Positions 42,901 to 54,401 of a stretch of DNA of 64,000 bases are shown in pieces. The DNA lies in assembly GCA_028752905.1 (NCBI GenBank), contig JAQNBH010000003.1, positions 24,739,989 through 24,803,988 of the forward strand, given 5' to 3'. Source of the stretch: Cladorhizidae sp. MBARI D1340-BT2. Its lineage: Eukaryota; Porifera; Demospongiae; Poecilosclerida; Cladorhizidae. The translations under genes were made by a program, and so were the position numbers. Position 1 is the first letter of the stretch. Each line of letters starts with the position of its first letter. Under the pieces are notes generated by a model, which worked only from the letters and a program-made list of their open reading frames with translations, made no database searches and was not told where the DNA came from.

Positions 42901-44030
42901 GGAAAGATCGCAAACCTTACCACTTCAAATCACCATAACTTGCTAATACTTAGAGTAATCAAAATTTTGGCACGTACAAAAGACAGATAATTAGAAGGGC
43001 TATCCGGTGATATAAAAAATTTCTTTTTTGGGTAAAGTGTAGAAAAGTTATGAGCTTTACGGCAAAAAAGCAATATTTTTGGGGGGGAAATGAGAAACAT
43101 ATAGACCAAATTAGGGCAAATATCAAGATAGAGAACACATAATGAAACCTATCATTCGAATCATATCAAGTCCATTACAGTGAAGTGTGCAGAATATTAT
43201 GGATGTTTGATATCAACAGAGAGCACAGGGAGAGACCTATCTTAATAGCTATATATCAAGTTTATACAGTGAAGTATGGAGAATCTATGAAGCTAACCTG
43301 TTTAGCATCAAGATAGAGAACACATAGAGAAACCTATCTTGTGATTCTATGTATGCAGAATATACGGATGTTTGGTATCAAGAGAGAGAACAGAGAGAGG
43401 CCTACCTTTAGAGCTATATATCAAGTCTATTCAGTGAAGTGTGGAGAATCTATGAAGCTAACATGTTTAGCTCAAGATAGAGAACACTGAGAGATACCTA
43501 TCTTGCAAGTCCACTACAGTGAAGTGTGCAGAATATATGGATGTTTGGTATCAAGAGAGAGCACTTAGAGAGTCCTATCTTAATAGCTATACATCAAGTC
43601 TATTCAGTGAAGTGTGGATAATCTACGAAGCTAAACATGTTTAGCATCAAGTAAGAGTACAATTCATAACTGCCCTAATTAACAAGACCAAAGTCCCAGA
43701 TTTTGTCAACTGATAGAGAAGGCCCTTATCTGCAACATGTCAACAGATTATCAATAAATGTAGTGGTTTTTCACTGGCAGGCCACCGCTTTGGCAACTGG
43801 AAAACGCCAGGAAAGATCGCAAACCTTACCACTTCAAATCACCATAACTTGCTAATACTTAGAGTAATCAAAATTTTGGCACGTACAAAAGACAGATAAT
43901 TAGAAGGGCTATCCGGTGATATAAAAAATTTCTTTTTTGGGTAAAGTGTAGAAAAGTTATGAGCTTTACGGCAAAAAAGCAATATTTTTGGGGGGGAAAT
44001 GAGAAACATATAGACCAAATTAGGGCAAAT

Positions 44031-44554
44031 ATCAAGATAGAGAACACATAATGAAACCTATCATTCGAATCATATCAAGTCCATTACAGTGAAGTGTGCA
44101 GAATATTATGGATGTTTGATATCAACAGAGAGCACAGGGAGAGACCTATCTTAATAGCTATATATCAAGTTTATACAGTGAAGTGTGGAGAATCTATGAA
44201 GCTAACCTGTTTAGCATCAAGATAGAGAACACATAGAGAAACCTATCTTGTGATTCTATGTATGCAGAATATACGGATGTTTGGTATCAAGAGAGAGAAC
44301 AGAGAGAGGCCTACCTTTAGAGCTATATATCAAGTCTATTCAGTGAAGTGTGGAGAATCTATGAAGCTAACATGTTTAGCTCAAGATAGAGAACACTGAG
44401 AGATACCTATCTTGCAAGTCCACTACAGTGAAGTGTGCAGAATATATGGATGTTTGGTATCAAGAGAGAGCACTTAGAGAGTCCTATCTTAATAGCTATA
44501 CATCAAGTCTATTCAGTGAAGTGTGGATAATCTACGAAGCTAAACATGTTTAGC
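44031..44554 (+). repeat. Six sub-repeats, alternating types A and B, inside each monomer
   Basis: Read from the start atcaag to the next: S1 44031-44120 (90 bp, A), S2 44121-44215 (95, B), S3 44216-44285 (70, A, shortened), S4 44286-44380 (95, B), S5 44381-44458 (78, A), S6 44459-44554 (96, B). The common frame is atcaaga-agagaacac, then cctatctt, atatcaagt, cagtgaagtgtg and gaat. Type A reads gtgcagaatat and ends atggatgttt. Type B reads gtggagaatctatgaag (gtggataatctacgaag in S6) and ends catgtttagc or cctgtttagc. Spacing of cagtgaag is 85-89 bp, except at S3, which has lost about 11-20 bp around it. Alternation of A and B implies that an A-B dimer was triplicated before the 909 bp unit spread. 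The same arrangement occurs in every complete unit; the unit at 59855 lacks S3-S4. Confidence 0.9.
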
Positions 44555-44939
44555 ATCAAGTAAGAGTACAATTCATAACTGCCCTAATTAACAAGACCAA
44601 AGTCCCAGATTTTGTCAACTGATAGAGAAGGCCCTTATCTGCAACATGTCAACAGATTATCAATAAATGTAGTGGTTTTTCACTGGCAGGCCACCGCTTT
44701 GGCAACTGGAAAACGCCAGGAAAGATCGCAAACCTTACCACTTCAAATCACCATAACTTGCTAATACTTAGAGTAATCAAAATTTTGGCACGTACAAAAG
44801 ACAGATAATTAGAAGGGCTATCCGGTGATATAAAAAATTTCTTTTTTGGGTAAAGTGTAGCAAAGTTATGAGCTTTACGGCAAAAAAGCAATATTTTTGG
44901 GGGGGAAATGAGAAACATATAGACCAAATTAGGGCAAAT
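44555..44939 (+). repeat. Core segment of the monomer, not internally repeated
   Basis: About 385 bp with no similarity to the sub-repeats after its first bases. It holds a small inverted pair (gcca/tggc around ccgctt), an AATAAA at 44662, a TATA-like tataaaaa at 44829, A/T tracts at about 44832-44847 and 44882-44898, and a T5-G7 run ending near 44905. Most diagnostic variants between units are here: tgtcaac/tggcaac, ttcaaat/tttaaat, agtaatc/agtactc/ggtgtactc, gggtaaa/cggtaaa/ggataaa, gtagaaaag/gtagcaaag, gcaagat/gcaatat, and the G-run length. The TATA-like and AATAAA words are expected by chance in AT-rich DNA; I do not claim a promoter or a polyadenylation site. I recognise no known repeat family in the core. 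Confidence 0.8.
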
Positions 44940-45308
44940 ATCAAGATAGAGAACACATAATGAAACCTATCATTCGAATCATATCAAGTCCATTACAGTG
45001 AAGTGTGCAGAATATTATGGATGTTTGATATCAACAGAGAGCACAGGGAGAGACCTATCTTAATAGCTATATATCAAGTTTATACAGTGAAGTGTGGAGA
45101 ATCTATGAAGCTAACCTGTTTAGCATCAAGATAGAGAACACATAGAGAAACCTATCTTGTGATTCTATGTATGCAGAATATACGGATGTTTGGTATCAAG
45201 AGAGAGAACAGAGAGAGGCCTACCTTTAGAGCTATATATCAAGTCTATTCAGTGAAGTGTGGAGAATCTATGAAGCTAACATGTTTAGCTCAAGATAGAG
45301 AACACTGA

Positions 45309-48035
45309 GAGATACCTATCTTGCAAGTCCACTACAGTGAAGTGTGCAGAATATATGGATGTTTGGTATCAAGAGAGAGCACTTAGAGAGTCCTATCTTA
45401 ATAGCTATACATCAAGTCTATTCAGTGAAGTGTGGATAATCTACGAAGCTAAACATGTTTAGCATCAAGTAAGAGTACAATTCATAACTGCCCTAATTAA
45501 CAAGACCAAAGTCCCAGATTTTGGCAACTGATAGAGAAGGCCCTTATCTGCAACATGTCAACAGATTATCAATAAATGTAGTGGTTTTTCACTGGCAGGC
45601 CACCGCTTTGGCAACTGGAAAACGCCAGGAAAGATCGCAAACCTTACCACTTCAAATCACCATAACTTGCTAATACTTAGAGTAATCAAAATTTTGGCAC
45701 GTACAAAAGACAGATAATTAGAAGGGCTATCCGGTGATATAAAAAATTTCTTTTTTGGATAAAGTGTAGAAAAGTTATGAGCTTTACGGCAAAAAAGCAA
45801 TATTTTTTGGGGGGAAATGAGAAACATATAGACCAAATTAGGGCAAATATCAAGATAGAGAACACATAATGAAACCTATCATTCGAATCATATCAAGTCC
45901 ATTACAGTGAAGTGTGCAGAATATTATGGATGTTTGATATCAACAGAGAGCACAGGGAGAGACCTATCTTAATAGCTATATATCAAGTTTATACAGTGAA
46001 GTGTGGAGAATCTATGAAGCTAACCTGTTTAGCATCAAGATAGAGAACACATAGAGAAACCTATCTTGTGATTCTATGTATGCAGAATATACGGATGTTT
46101 GGTATCAAGAGAGAGAACAGAGAGAGGCCTACCTTTAGAGCTATATATCAAGTCTATTCAGTGAAGTGTGGAGAATCTATGAAGCTAACATGTTTAGCTC
46201 AAGATAGAGAACACTGAGAGATACCTATCTTGCAAGTCCACTACAGTGAAGTGTGCAGAATATATGGATGTTTGGTATCAAGAGAGAGCACTTAGAGAGT
46301 CCTATCTTAATAGCTATACATCAAGTCTATTCAGTGAAGTGTGGATAATCTACGAAGCTAAACATGTTTAGCATCAAGTAAGAGTACAATTCATAACTGC
46401 CCTAATTAACAAGACCAAAGTCCCAGATTTTGTCAACTGATAGAGAAGGCCCTTATCTGCAACATGTCAACAGATTATCAATAAATGTAGTGGTTTTTCA
46501 CTGGCAGGCCACCGCTTTGGCAACTGGAAAACGCCAGGAAAGATCGCAAACCTTACCACTTCAAATCACCATAACTTGCTAATACTTAGAGTAATCAAAA
46601 TTTTGGCACGTACAAAAGACAGATAATTAGAAGGGCTATCCGGTGATATAAAAAATTTCTTTTTTGGGTAAAGTGTAGCAAAGTTATGAGCTTTACGGCA
46701 AAAAAGCAATATTTTTTGGGGGGAAATGAGAAACATATAGACCAAATTAGGGCAAATATCAAGATAGAGAACACATAATGAAACCTATCATTCGAATCAT
46801 ATCAAGTCCATTACAGTGAAGTGTGCAGAATATTATGGATGTTTGATATCAACAGAGAGCACAGGGAGAGACCTATCTCAATAGCTATATATCAAGTTTA
46901 TACAGTGAAGTGTGGAGAATCTATGAAGCTAACCTGTTTAGCATCAAGATAGAGAACACATAGAGAAACCTATCTTGTGATTCTATGTATGCAGAATATA
47001 CGGATGTTTGGTATCAAGAGAGAGAACAGAGAGAGGCCTACCTTTAGAGCTATATATCAAGTCTATTCAGTGAAGTGTGGAGAATCTATGAAGCTAACAT
47101 GTTTAGCTCAAGATAGAGAACACTGAGAGATACCTATCTTGCAAGTCCACTACAGTGAAGTGTGCAGAATATATGGATGTTTGGTATCAAGAGAGAGCAC
47201 TTAGAGAGTCCTATCTTAATAGATATACATCAAGTCTATTCAGTGAAGTGTGGATAATCTACGAAGCTAAACATGTTTAGCATCAAGTAAGAGTACAATT
47301 CATAACTGCCCTAATTAACAAGACCAAAGTCCCAGATTTTGGCAACTGATAGAGAAGGCCCTTATCTGCAACATGTCAACAGATTATCAATAAATGTAGT
47401 GGTTTTTCACTGGCAGGCCACCGCTTTGGCAACTGGAAAACGCCAGGAAAGATCGCAAACCTTACCACTTCAAATCACCATAACTTGCTAATACTTAGAG
47501 TAATCAAAATTTTGGCACGTACAAAAGACAGATAATTAGAAGGGCTATCCGGTGATATAAAAAATTTCTTTTTTGGGTAAAGTGTAGAAAAGTTATGAGC
47601 TTTACGGCAAAAAAGCAATATTTTTGGGGGGGAAATGAGAAACATATAGACCAAATTAGGGCAAATATCAAGATAGAGAACACATAATGAAACCTATCAT
47701 TCGAATCATATCAAGTCCATTACAGTGAAGTGTGCAGAATATTATGGATGTTTGATATCAACAGAGAGCACAGGGAGAGACCTATCTTAATAGCTATATA
47801 TCAAGTTTATACAGTGAAGTGTGGAGAATCTATGAAGCTAACCTGTTTAGCATCAAGATAGAGAACACATAGAGAAACCTATCTTGTGATTCTATGTATG
47901 CAGAATATACGGATGTTTGGTATCAAGAGAGAGAACAGAGAGAGGCCTACCTTTAGAGCTATATATCAAGTCTATTCAGTGAAGTGTGGAGAATCTATGA
48001 AGCTAACATGTTTAGCTCAAGATAGAGAACACTGA
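45309..48035 (+). repeat. Higher-order repeat II, copy 1 (three monomers, 2,727 bp)
   Basis: Three 909 bp units with private variants: ggataaag at 45757, atctcaatag at 46877 and aatagatatac at 47221. Each reappears exactly 2,727 bp downstream, together with ordinary variants in the same order (ggcaac, gtcaac, ggcaac; gtagaaaag, gtagcaaag, gtagaaaag; the T6-G6 run in the first two units). I saw no difference between the copies, although I did not compare every base. Confidence 0.9.
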
Positions 48036-50762
48036 GAGATACCTATCTTGCAAGTCCACTACAGTGAAGTGTGCAGAATATATGGATGTTTGGTATCAAG
48101 AGAGAGCACTTAGAGAGTCCTATCTTAATAGCTATACATCAAGTCTATTCAGTGAAGTGTGGATAATCTACGAAGCTAAACATGTTTAGCATCAAGTAAG
48201 AGTACAATTCATAACTGCCCTAATTAACAAGACCAAAGTCCCAGATTTTGGCAACTGATAGAGAAGGCCCTTATCTGCAACATGTCAACAGATTATCAAT
48301 AAATGTAGTGGTTTTTCACTGGCAGGCCACCGCTTTGGCAACTGGAAAACGCCAGGAAAGATCGCAAACCTTACCACTTCAAATCACCATAACTTGCTAA
48401 TACTTAGAGTAATCAAAATTTTGGCACGTACAAAAGACAGATAATTAGAAGGGCTATCCGGTGATATAAAAAATTTCTTTTTTGGATAAAGTGTAGAAAA
48501 GTTATGAGCTTTACGGCAAAAAAGCAATATTTTTTGGGGGGAAATGAGAAACATATAGACCAAATTAGGGCAAATATCAAGATAGAGAACACATAATGAA
48601 ACCTATCATTCGAATCATATCAAGTCCATTACAGTGAAGTGTGCAGAATATTATGGATGTTTGATATCAACAGAGAGCACAGGGAGAGACCTATCTTAAT
48701 AGCTATATATCAAGTTTATACAGTGAAGTGTGGAGAATCTATGAAGCTAACCTGTTTAGCATCAAGATAGAGAACACATAGAGAAACCTATCTTGTGATT
48801 CTATGTATGCAGAATATACGGATGTTTGGTATCAAGAGAGAGAACAGAGAGAGGCCTACCTTTAGAGCTATATATCAAGTCTATTCAGTGAAGTGTGGAG
48901 AATCTATGAAGCTAACATGTTTAGCTCAAGATAGAGAACACTGAGAGATACCTATCTTGCAAGTCCACTACAGTGAAGTGTGCAGAATATATGGATGTTT
49001 GGTATCAAGAGAGAGCACTTAGAGAGTCCTATCTTAATAGCTATACATCAAGTCTATTCAGTGAAGTGTGGATAATCTACGAAGCTAAACATGTTTAGCA
49101 TCAAGTAAGAGTACAATTCATAACTGCCCTAATTAACAAGACCAAAGTCCCAGATTTTGTCAACTGATAGAGAAGGCCCTTATCTGCAACATGTCAACAG
49201 ATTATCAATAAATGTAGTGGTTTTTCACTGGCAGGCCACCGCTTTGGCAACTGGAAAACGCCAGGAAAGATCGCAAACCTTACCACTTCAAATCACCATA
49301 ACTTGCTAATACTTAGAGTAATCAAAATTTTGGCACGTACAAAAGACAGATAATTAGAAGGGCTATCCGGTGATATAAAAAATTTCTTTTTTGGGTAAAG
49401 TGTAGCAAAGTTATGAGCTTTACGGCAAAAAAGCAATATTTTTTGGGGGGAAATGAGAAACATATAGACCAAATTAGGGCAAATATCAAGATAGAGAACA
49501 CATAATGAAACCTATCATTCGAATCATATCAAGTCCATTACAGTGAAGTGTGCAGAATATTATGGATGTTTGATATCAACAGAGAGCACAGGGAGAGACC
49601 TATCTCAATAGCTATATATCAAGTTTATACAGTGAAGTGTGGAGAATCTATGAAGCTAACCTGTTTAGCATCAAGATAGAGAACACATAGAGAAACCTAT
49701 CTTGTGATTCTATGTATGCAGAATATACGGATGTTTGGTATCAAGAGAGAGAACAGAGAGAGGCCTACCTTTAGAGCTATATATCAAGTCTATTCAGTGA
49801 AGTGTGGAGAATCTATGAAGCTAACATGTTTAGCTCAAGATAGAGAACACTGAGAGATACCTATCTTGCAAGTCCACTACAGTGAAGTGTGCAGAATATA
49901 TGGATGTTTGGTATCAAGAGAGAGCACTTAGAGAGTCCTATCTTAATAGATATACATCAAGTCTATTCAGTGAAGTGTGGATAATCTACGAAGCTAAACA
50001 TGTTTAGCATCAAGTAAGAGTACAATTCATAACTGCCCTAATTAACAAGACCAAAGTCCCAGATTTTGGCAACTGATAGAGAAGGCCCTTATCTGCAACA
50101 TGTCAACAGATTATCAATAAATGTAGTGGTTTTTCACTGGCAGGCCACCGCTTTGGCAACTGGAAAACGCCAGGAAAGATCGCAAACCTTACCACTTCAA
50201 ATCACCATAACTTGCTAATACTTAGAGTAATCAAAATTTTGGCACGTACAAAAGACAGATAATTAGAAGGGCTATCCGGTGATATAAAAAATTTCTTTTT
50301 TGGGTAAAGTGTAGAAAAGTTATGAGCTTTACGGCAAAAAAGCAATATTTTTGGGGGGGAAATGAGAAACATATAGACCAAATTAGGGCAAATATCAAGA
50401 TAGAGAACACATAATGAAACCTATCATTCGAATCATATCAAGTCCATTACAGTGAAGTGTGCAGAATATTATGGATGTTTGATATCAACAGAGAGCACAG
50501 GGAGAGACCTATCTTAATAGCTATATATCAAGTTTATACAGTGAAGTGTGGAGAATCTATGAAGCTAACCTGTTTAGCATCAAGATAGAGAACACATAGA
50601 GAAACCTATCTTGTGATTCTATGTATGCAGAATATACGGATGTTTGGTATCAAGAGAGAGAACAGAGAGAGGCCTACCTTTAGAGCTATATATCAAGTCT
50701 ATTCAGTGAAGTGTGGAGAATCTATGAAGCTAACATGTTTAGCTCAAGATAGAGAACACTGA
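48036..50762 (+). repeat. Higher-order repeat II, copy 2 (2,727 bp)
   Basis: Tandem copy of 45309-48035 with the markers at 48484, 49604 and 49948. Adjacent and apparently identical, it looks like one of the most recent duplications in the window. Exact tandem placement is what unequal crossing-over out of register by three units would produce. Confidence 0.9.
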
Positions 50763-53489
50763 GAGATACCTATCTTGCAAGTCCACTACAGTGAAGTGTG
50801 CAGAATATATGGATGTTTGGTATCAAGAGAGAGCACTTAGAGAGTCCTATCTTAATAGCTATACATCAAGTCTATTCAGTGAAGTGTGGATAATCTACGA
50901 AGCTAAACATGTTTAGCATCAAGTAAGAGTACAATTCATAACTGCCCTAATTAACAAGACCAAAGTCCCAGATTTTGGCAACTGATAGAGAAGGCCCTTA
51001 TCTGCAACATGTCAACAGATTATCAATAAATGTAGTGGTTTTTCACTGGCAGGCCACCGCTTTGGCAACTGGAAAACGCCAGGAAAGATCGCAAACCTTA
51101 CCACTTCAAATCACCATAACTTGCTAATACTTAGAGTAATCAAAATTTTGGCACGTACAAAAGACAGATAATTAGAAGGGCTATCCGGTGATATAAAAAA
51201 TTTCTTTTTTGGGTAAAGTGTAGCAAAGTTATGAGCTTTACGGCAAAAAAGCAATATTTTTGGGGGGGAAATGAGAAACATATAGACCAAATTAGGGCAA
51301 ATATCAAGATAGAGAACACATAATGAAACCTATCATTCGAATCATATCAAGTCCATTACAGTGAAGTGTGCAGAATATTATGGATGTTTGATATCAACAG
51401 AGAGCACAGGGAGAGACCTATCTTAATAGCTATATATCAAGTTTATACAGTGAAGTGTGGAGAATCTATGAAGCTAACCTGTTTAGCATCAAGATAGAGA
51501 ACACATAGAGAAACCTATCTTGTGATTCTATGTATGCAGAATATACGGATGTTTGGTATCAAGAGAGAGAACAGAGAGAGGCCTACCTTTAGAGCTATAT
51601 ATCAAGTCTATTCAGTGAAGTGTGGAGAATCTATGAAGCTAACATGTTTAGCTCAAGATAGAGAACACTGAGAGATACCTATCTTGCAAGTCCACTACAG
51701 TGAAGTGTGCAGAATATATGGATGTTTGGTATCAAGAGAGAGCACTTAGAGAGTCCTATCTTAATAGCTATACATCAAGTCTATTCAGTGAAGTGTGGAT
51801 AATCTACGAAGCTAAACATGTTTAGCATCAAGTAAGAGTACAATTCATAACTGCCCTAATTAACAAGACCAAAGTCCCAGATTTTGTCAACTGATAGAGA
51901 AGGCCCTTATCTGCAACATGTCAACAGATTATCAATAAATGTAATGGTTTTTCACTGGCAGGCCACCGCTTTGGCAACTGGAAAACGCCAGGAAAGATCG
52001 CAAACCTTACCACTTCAAATCACCATAACTTGCTAATACTTGGTGTACTCAAAATTTTGGCACGTACAAAAGACAGATAATTAGAAGGGCTATCCGGTGA
52101 TATAAAAAATTTCTTTTTTGGGTAAAGTGTAGCAAAGTTATGAGCTTTACGGCAAAAAAGCAAGATTTTTGGGGGGGAAATGAGAAACATATAGACCAAA
52201 TTAGGGCAAATATCAAGATAGAGAACACATAATGAAACCTATCATTCGAATCATATCAAGTCCATTACAGTGAAGTGTGCAGAATATTATGGATGTTTGA
52301 TATCAACAGAGAGCACAGGGAGAGACCTATCTTAATAGCTATATATCAAGTTTATACAGTGAAGTGTGGAGAATCTATGAAGCTAACCTGTTTAGCATCA
52401 AGATAGAGAACACATAGAGAAACCTATCTTGTGATTCTATGTATGCAGAATATACGGATGTTTGGTATCAAGAGAGAGAACAGAGAGAGGCCTACCTTTA
52501 GAGCTATATATCAAGTCTATTCAGTGAAGTGTGGAGAATCTATGAAGCTAACATGTTTAGCTCAAGATAGAGAACACTGAGAGATACCTATCTTGCAAGT
52601 CCACTACAGTGAAGTGTGCAGAATATATGGATGTTTGGTATCAAGAGAGAGCACTTAGAGAGTCCTATCTTAATAGCTATACATCAAGTCTATTCAGTGA
52701 AGTGTGGATAATCTACGAAGCTAAACATGTTTAGCATCAAGTAAGAGTACAATTCATAACTGCCCTAATTAACAAGACCAAAGTCCCAGATTTTGTCAAC
52801 TGATAGAGAAGGCCCTTATCTGCAACATGTCAACAGATTATCAATAAATGTAGTGGTTTTTCACTGGCAGGCCACCGCTTTGGCAACTGGAAAATGCCAG
52901 GAAAGATCGCAAACCTTACCACTTCAAATCACCATAACTTGCTAATACTTAGAGTAATCAAAATTTTGGCACGTACAAAAGACAGATAATTAGAAGGGCT
53001 ATCCGGTGATATAAAAAATTTCTTTTTTGGGTAAAGTGTAGCAAAGTTATGAGCTTTACGGCAAAAAAGCAATATTTTTGGGGGGGAAATGAGAAACATA
53101 TAGACCAAATTAGGGCAAATATCAAGATAGAGAACACATAATGAAACCTATCATTCGAATCATATCAAGTCCATTACAGTGAAGTGTGCAGAATATTATG
53201 GATGTTTGATATCAACAGAGAGCACAGGGAGAGACCTATCTTAATAGCTATATATCAAGTTTATACAGTGAAGTGTGGAGAATCTATGAAGCTAACCTGT
53301 TTAGCATCAAGATAGAGAACACATAGAGAAACCTATCTTGTGATTCTATGTATGCAGAATATACGGATGTTTGGTATCAAGAGAGAGAACAGAGAGAGGC
53401 CTACCTTTAGAGCTATATATCAAGTCTATTCAGTGAAGTGTGGAGAATCTATGAAGCTAACATGTTTAGCTCAAGATAGAGAACACTGA

Positions 53490-54401
53490 GAGATACCTAT
53501 CTTGCAAGTCCACTACAGTGAAGTGTGCAGAATATATGGATGTTTGGTATCAAGAGAGAGCACTTAGAGAGTCCTATCTTAATAGCTATACATCAAGTCT
53601 ATTCAGTGAAGTGTGGATAATCTACGAAGCTAAACATGTTTAGCATCAAGTAAGAGTACAATTCATAACTGCCCTAATTAACAAGACCAAAGTCCCAGAT
53701 TTTGGCAACTGATAGAGAAGGCCCTTATCTGCAACATGTCAACAGATTATCAATAAATGTAGTGGTTTTTCACTGGCAGGCCACCGCTTTGGCAACTGGA
53801 AAACGCCAGGAAAGATCGCAAACCTTACCACTTCAAATCACCATAACTTGCTAATACTTAGAGTAATCAAAATTTTGGCACGTACAAAAGACAGATAATT
53901 AGAAGGGCTATCCGGTGATATAAAAAATTTCTTTTTTGGGTAAAGTGTAGCAAAGTTATGAGCTTTACGGCAAAAAAGCAATATTTTTGGGGGGGAAATG
54001 AGAAACATATAGACCAAATTAGGGCAAATATCAAGATAGAGAACACATAATGAAACCTATCATTCGAATCATATCAAGTCCATTACAGTGAAGTGTGCAG
54101 AATATTATTATGGATGTTTGATATCAACAGAGAGCACAGGGAGAGACCTATCTTAATAGCTATATATCAAGTTTATACAGTGAAGTGTGGAGAATCTATG
54201 AAGCTAACCTGTTTAGCATCAAGATAGAGAACACATAGAGAAACCTATCTTGTGATTCTATGTATGCAGAATATACGGATGTTTGGTATCAAGAGAGAGA
54301 ACAGAGAGAGGCCTACCTTTAGAGCTATATATCAAGTCTATTCAGTGAAGTGTGGAGAATCTATGAAGCTAACATGTTTAGCTCAAGATAGAGAACACTG
54401 A
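53490..54401 (+). repeat. 912 bp monomer with a 3 bp gain in sub-repeat S1
   Basis: Reads aatattattatggatg near 54103 where other units read aatattatggatg. A private slippage event; no copy of it appears elsewhere in the window. Confidence 0.85.

Larger units (their letters stand above)
44031..44939 (+). repeat. Reference monomer of the satellite (909 bp), rotated to start at sub-repeat 1
   Basis: Chosen as a representative unit without rare variants. It divides into a sub-repeat zone of six degenerate copies (44031-44554, 524 bp) and a core that is not internally repeated (44555-44939, 385 bp). The next monomer starts at 44940 with the same atcaagatagagaac sequence. The first ~15 bp of the core (atcaagtaagagtac) still resemble the start of a sub-repeat. 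The core therefore appears to interrupt what would have been a seventh copy. Confidence 0.93.

Noticed and set aside
44063..44079. CENP-B box-like word attcgaatcatatcaag in sub-repeat S1
   Set aside because: It has the TTCG and central A of the box but lacks the essential CGGG half. It is not enough to claim a CENP-B site.
44580..44660. Possible hammerhead ribozyme (a CTGATAGAG word in the core, as in some satellites)
   Set aside because: The conserved CTGATGA and GAAA pair is not present in the right arrangement on either strand, and I find no matching stems.
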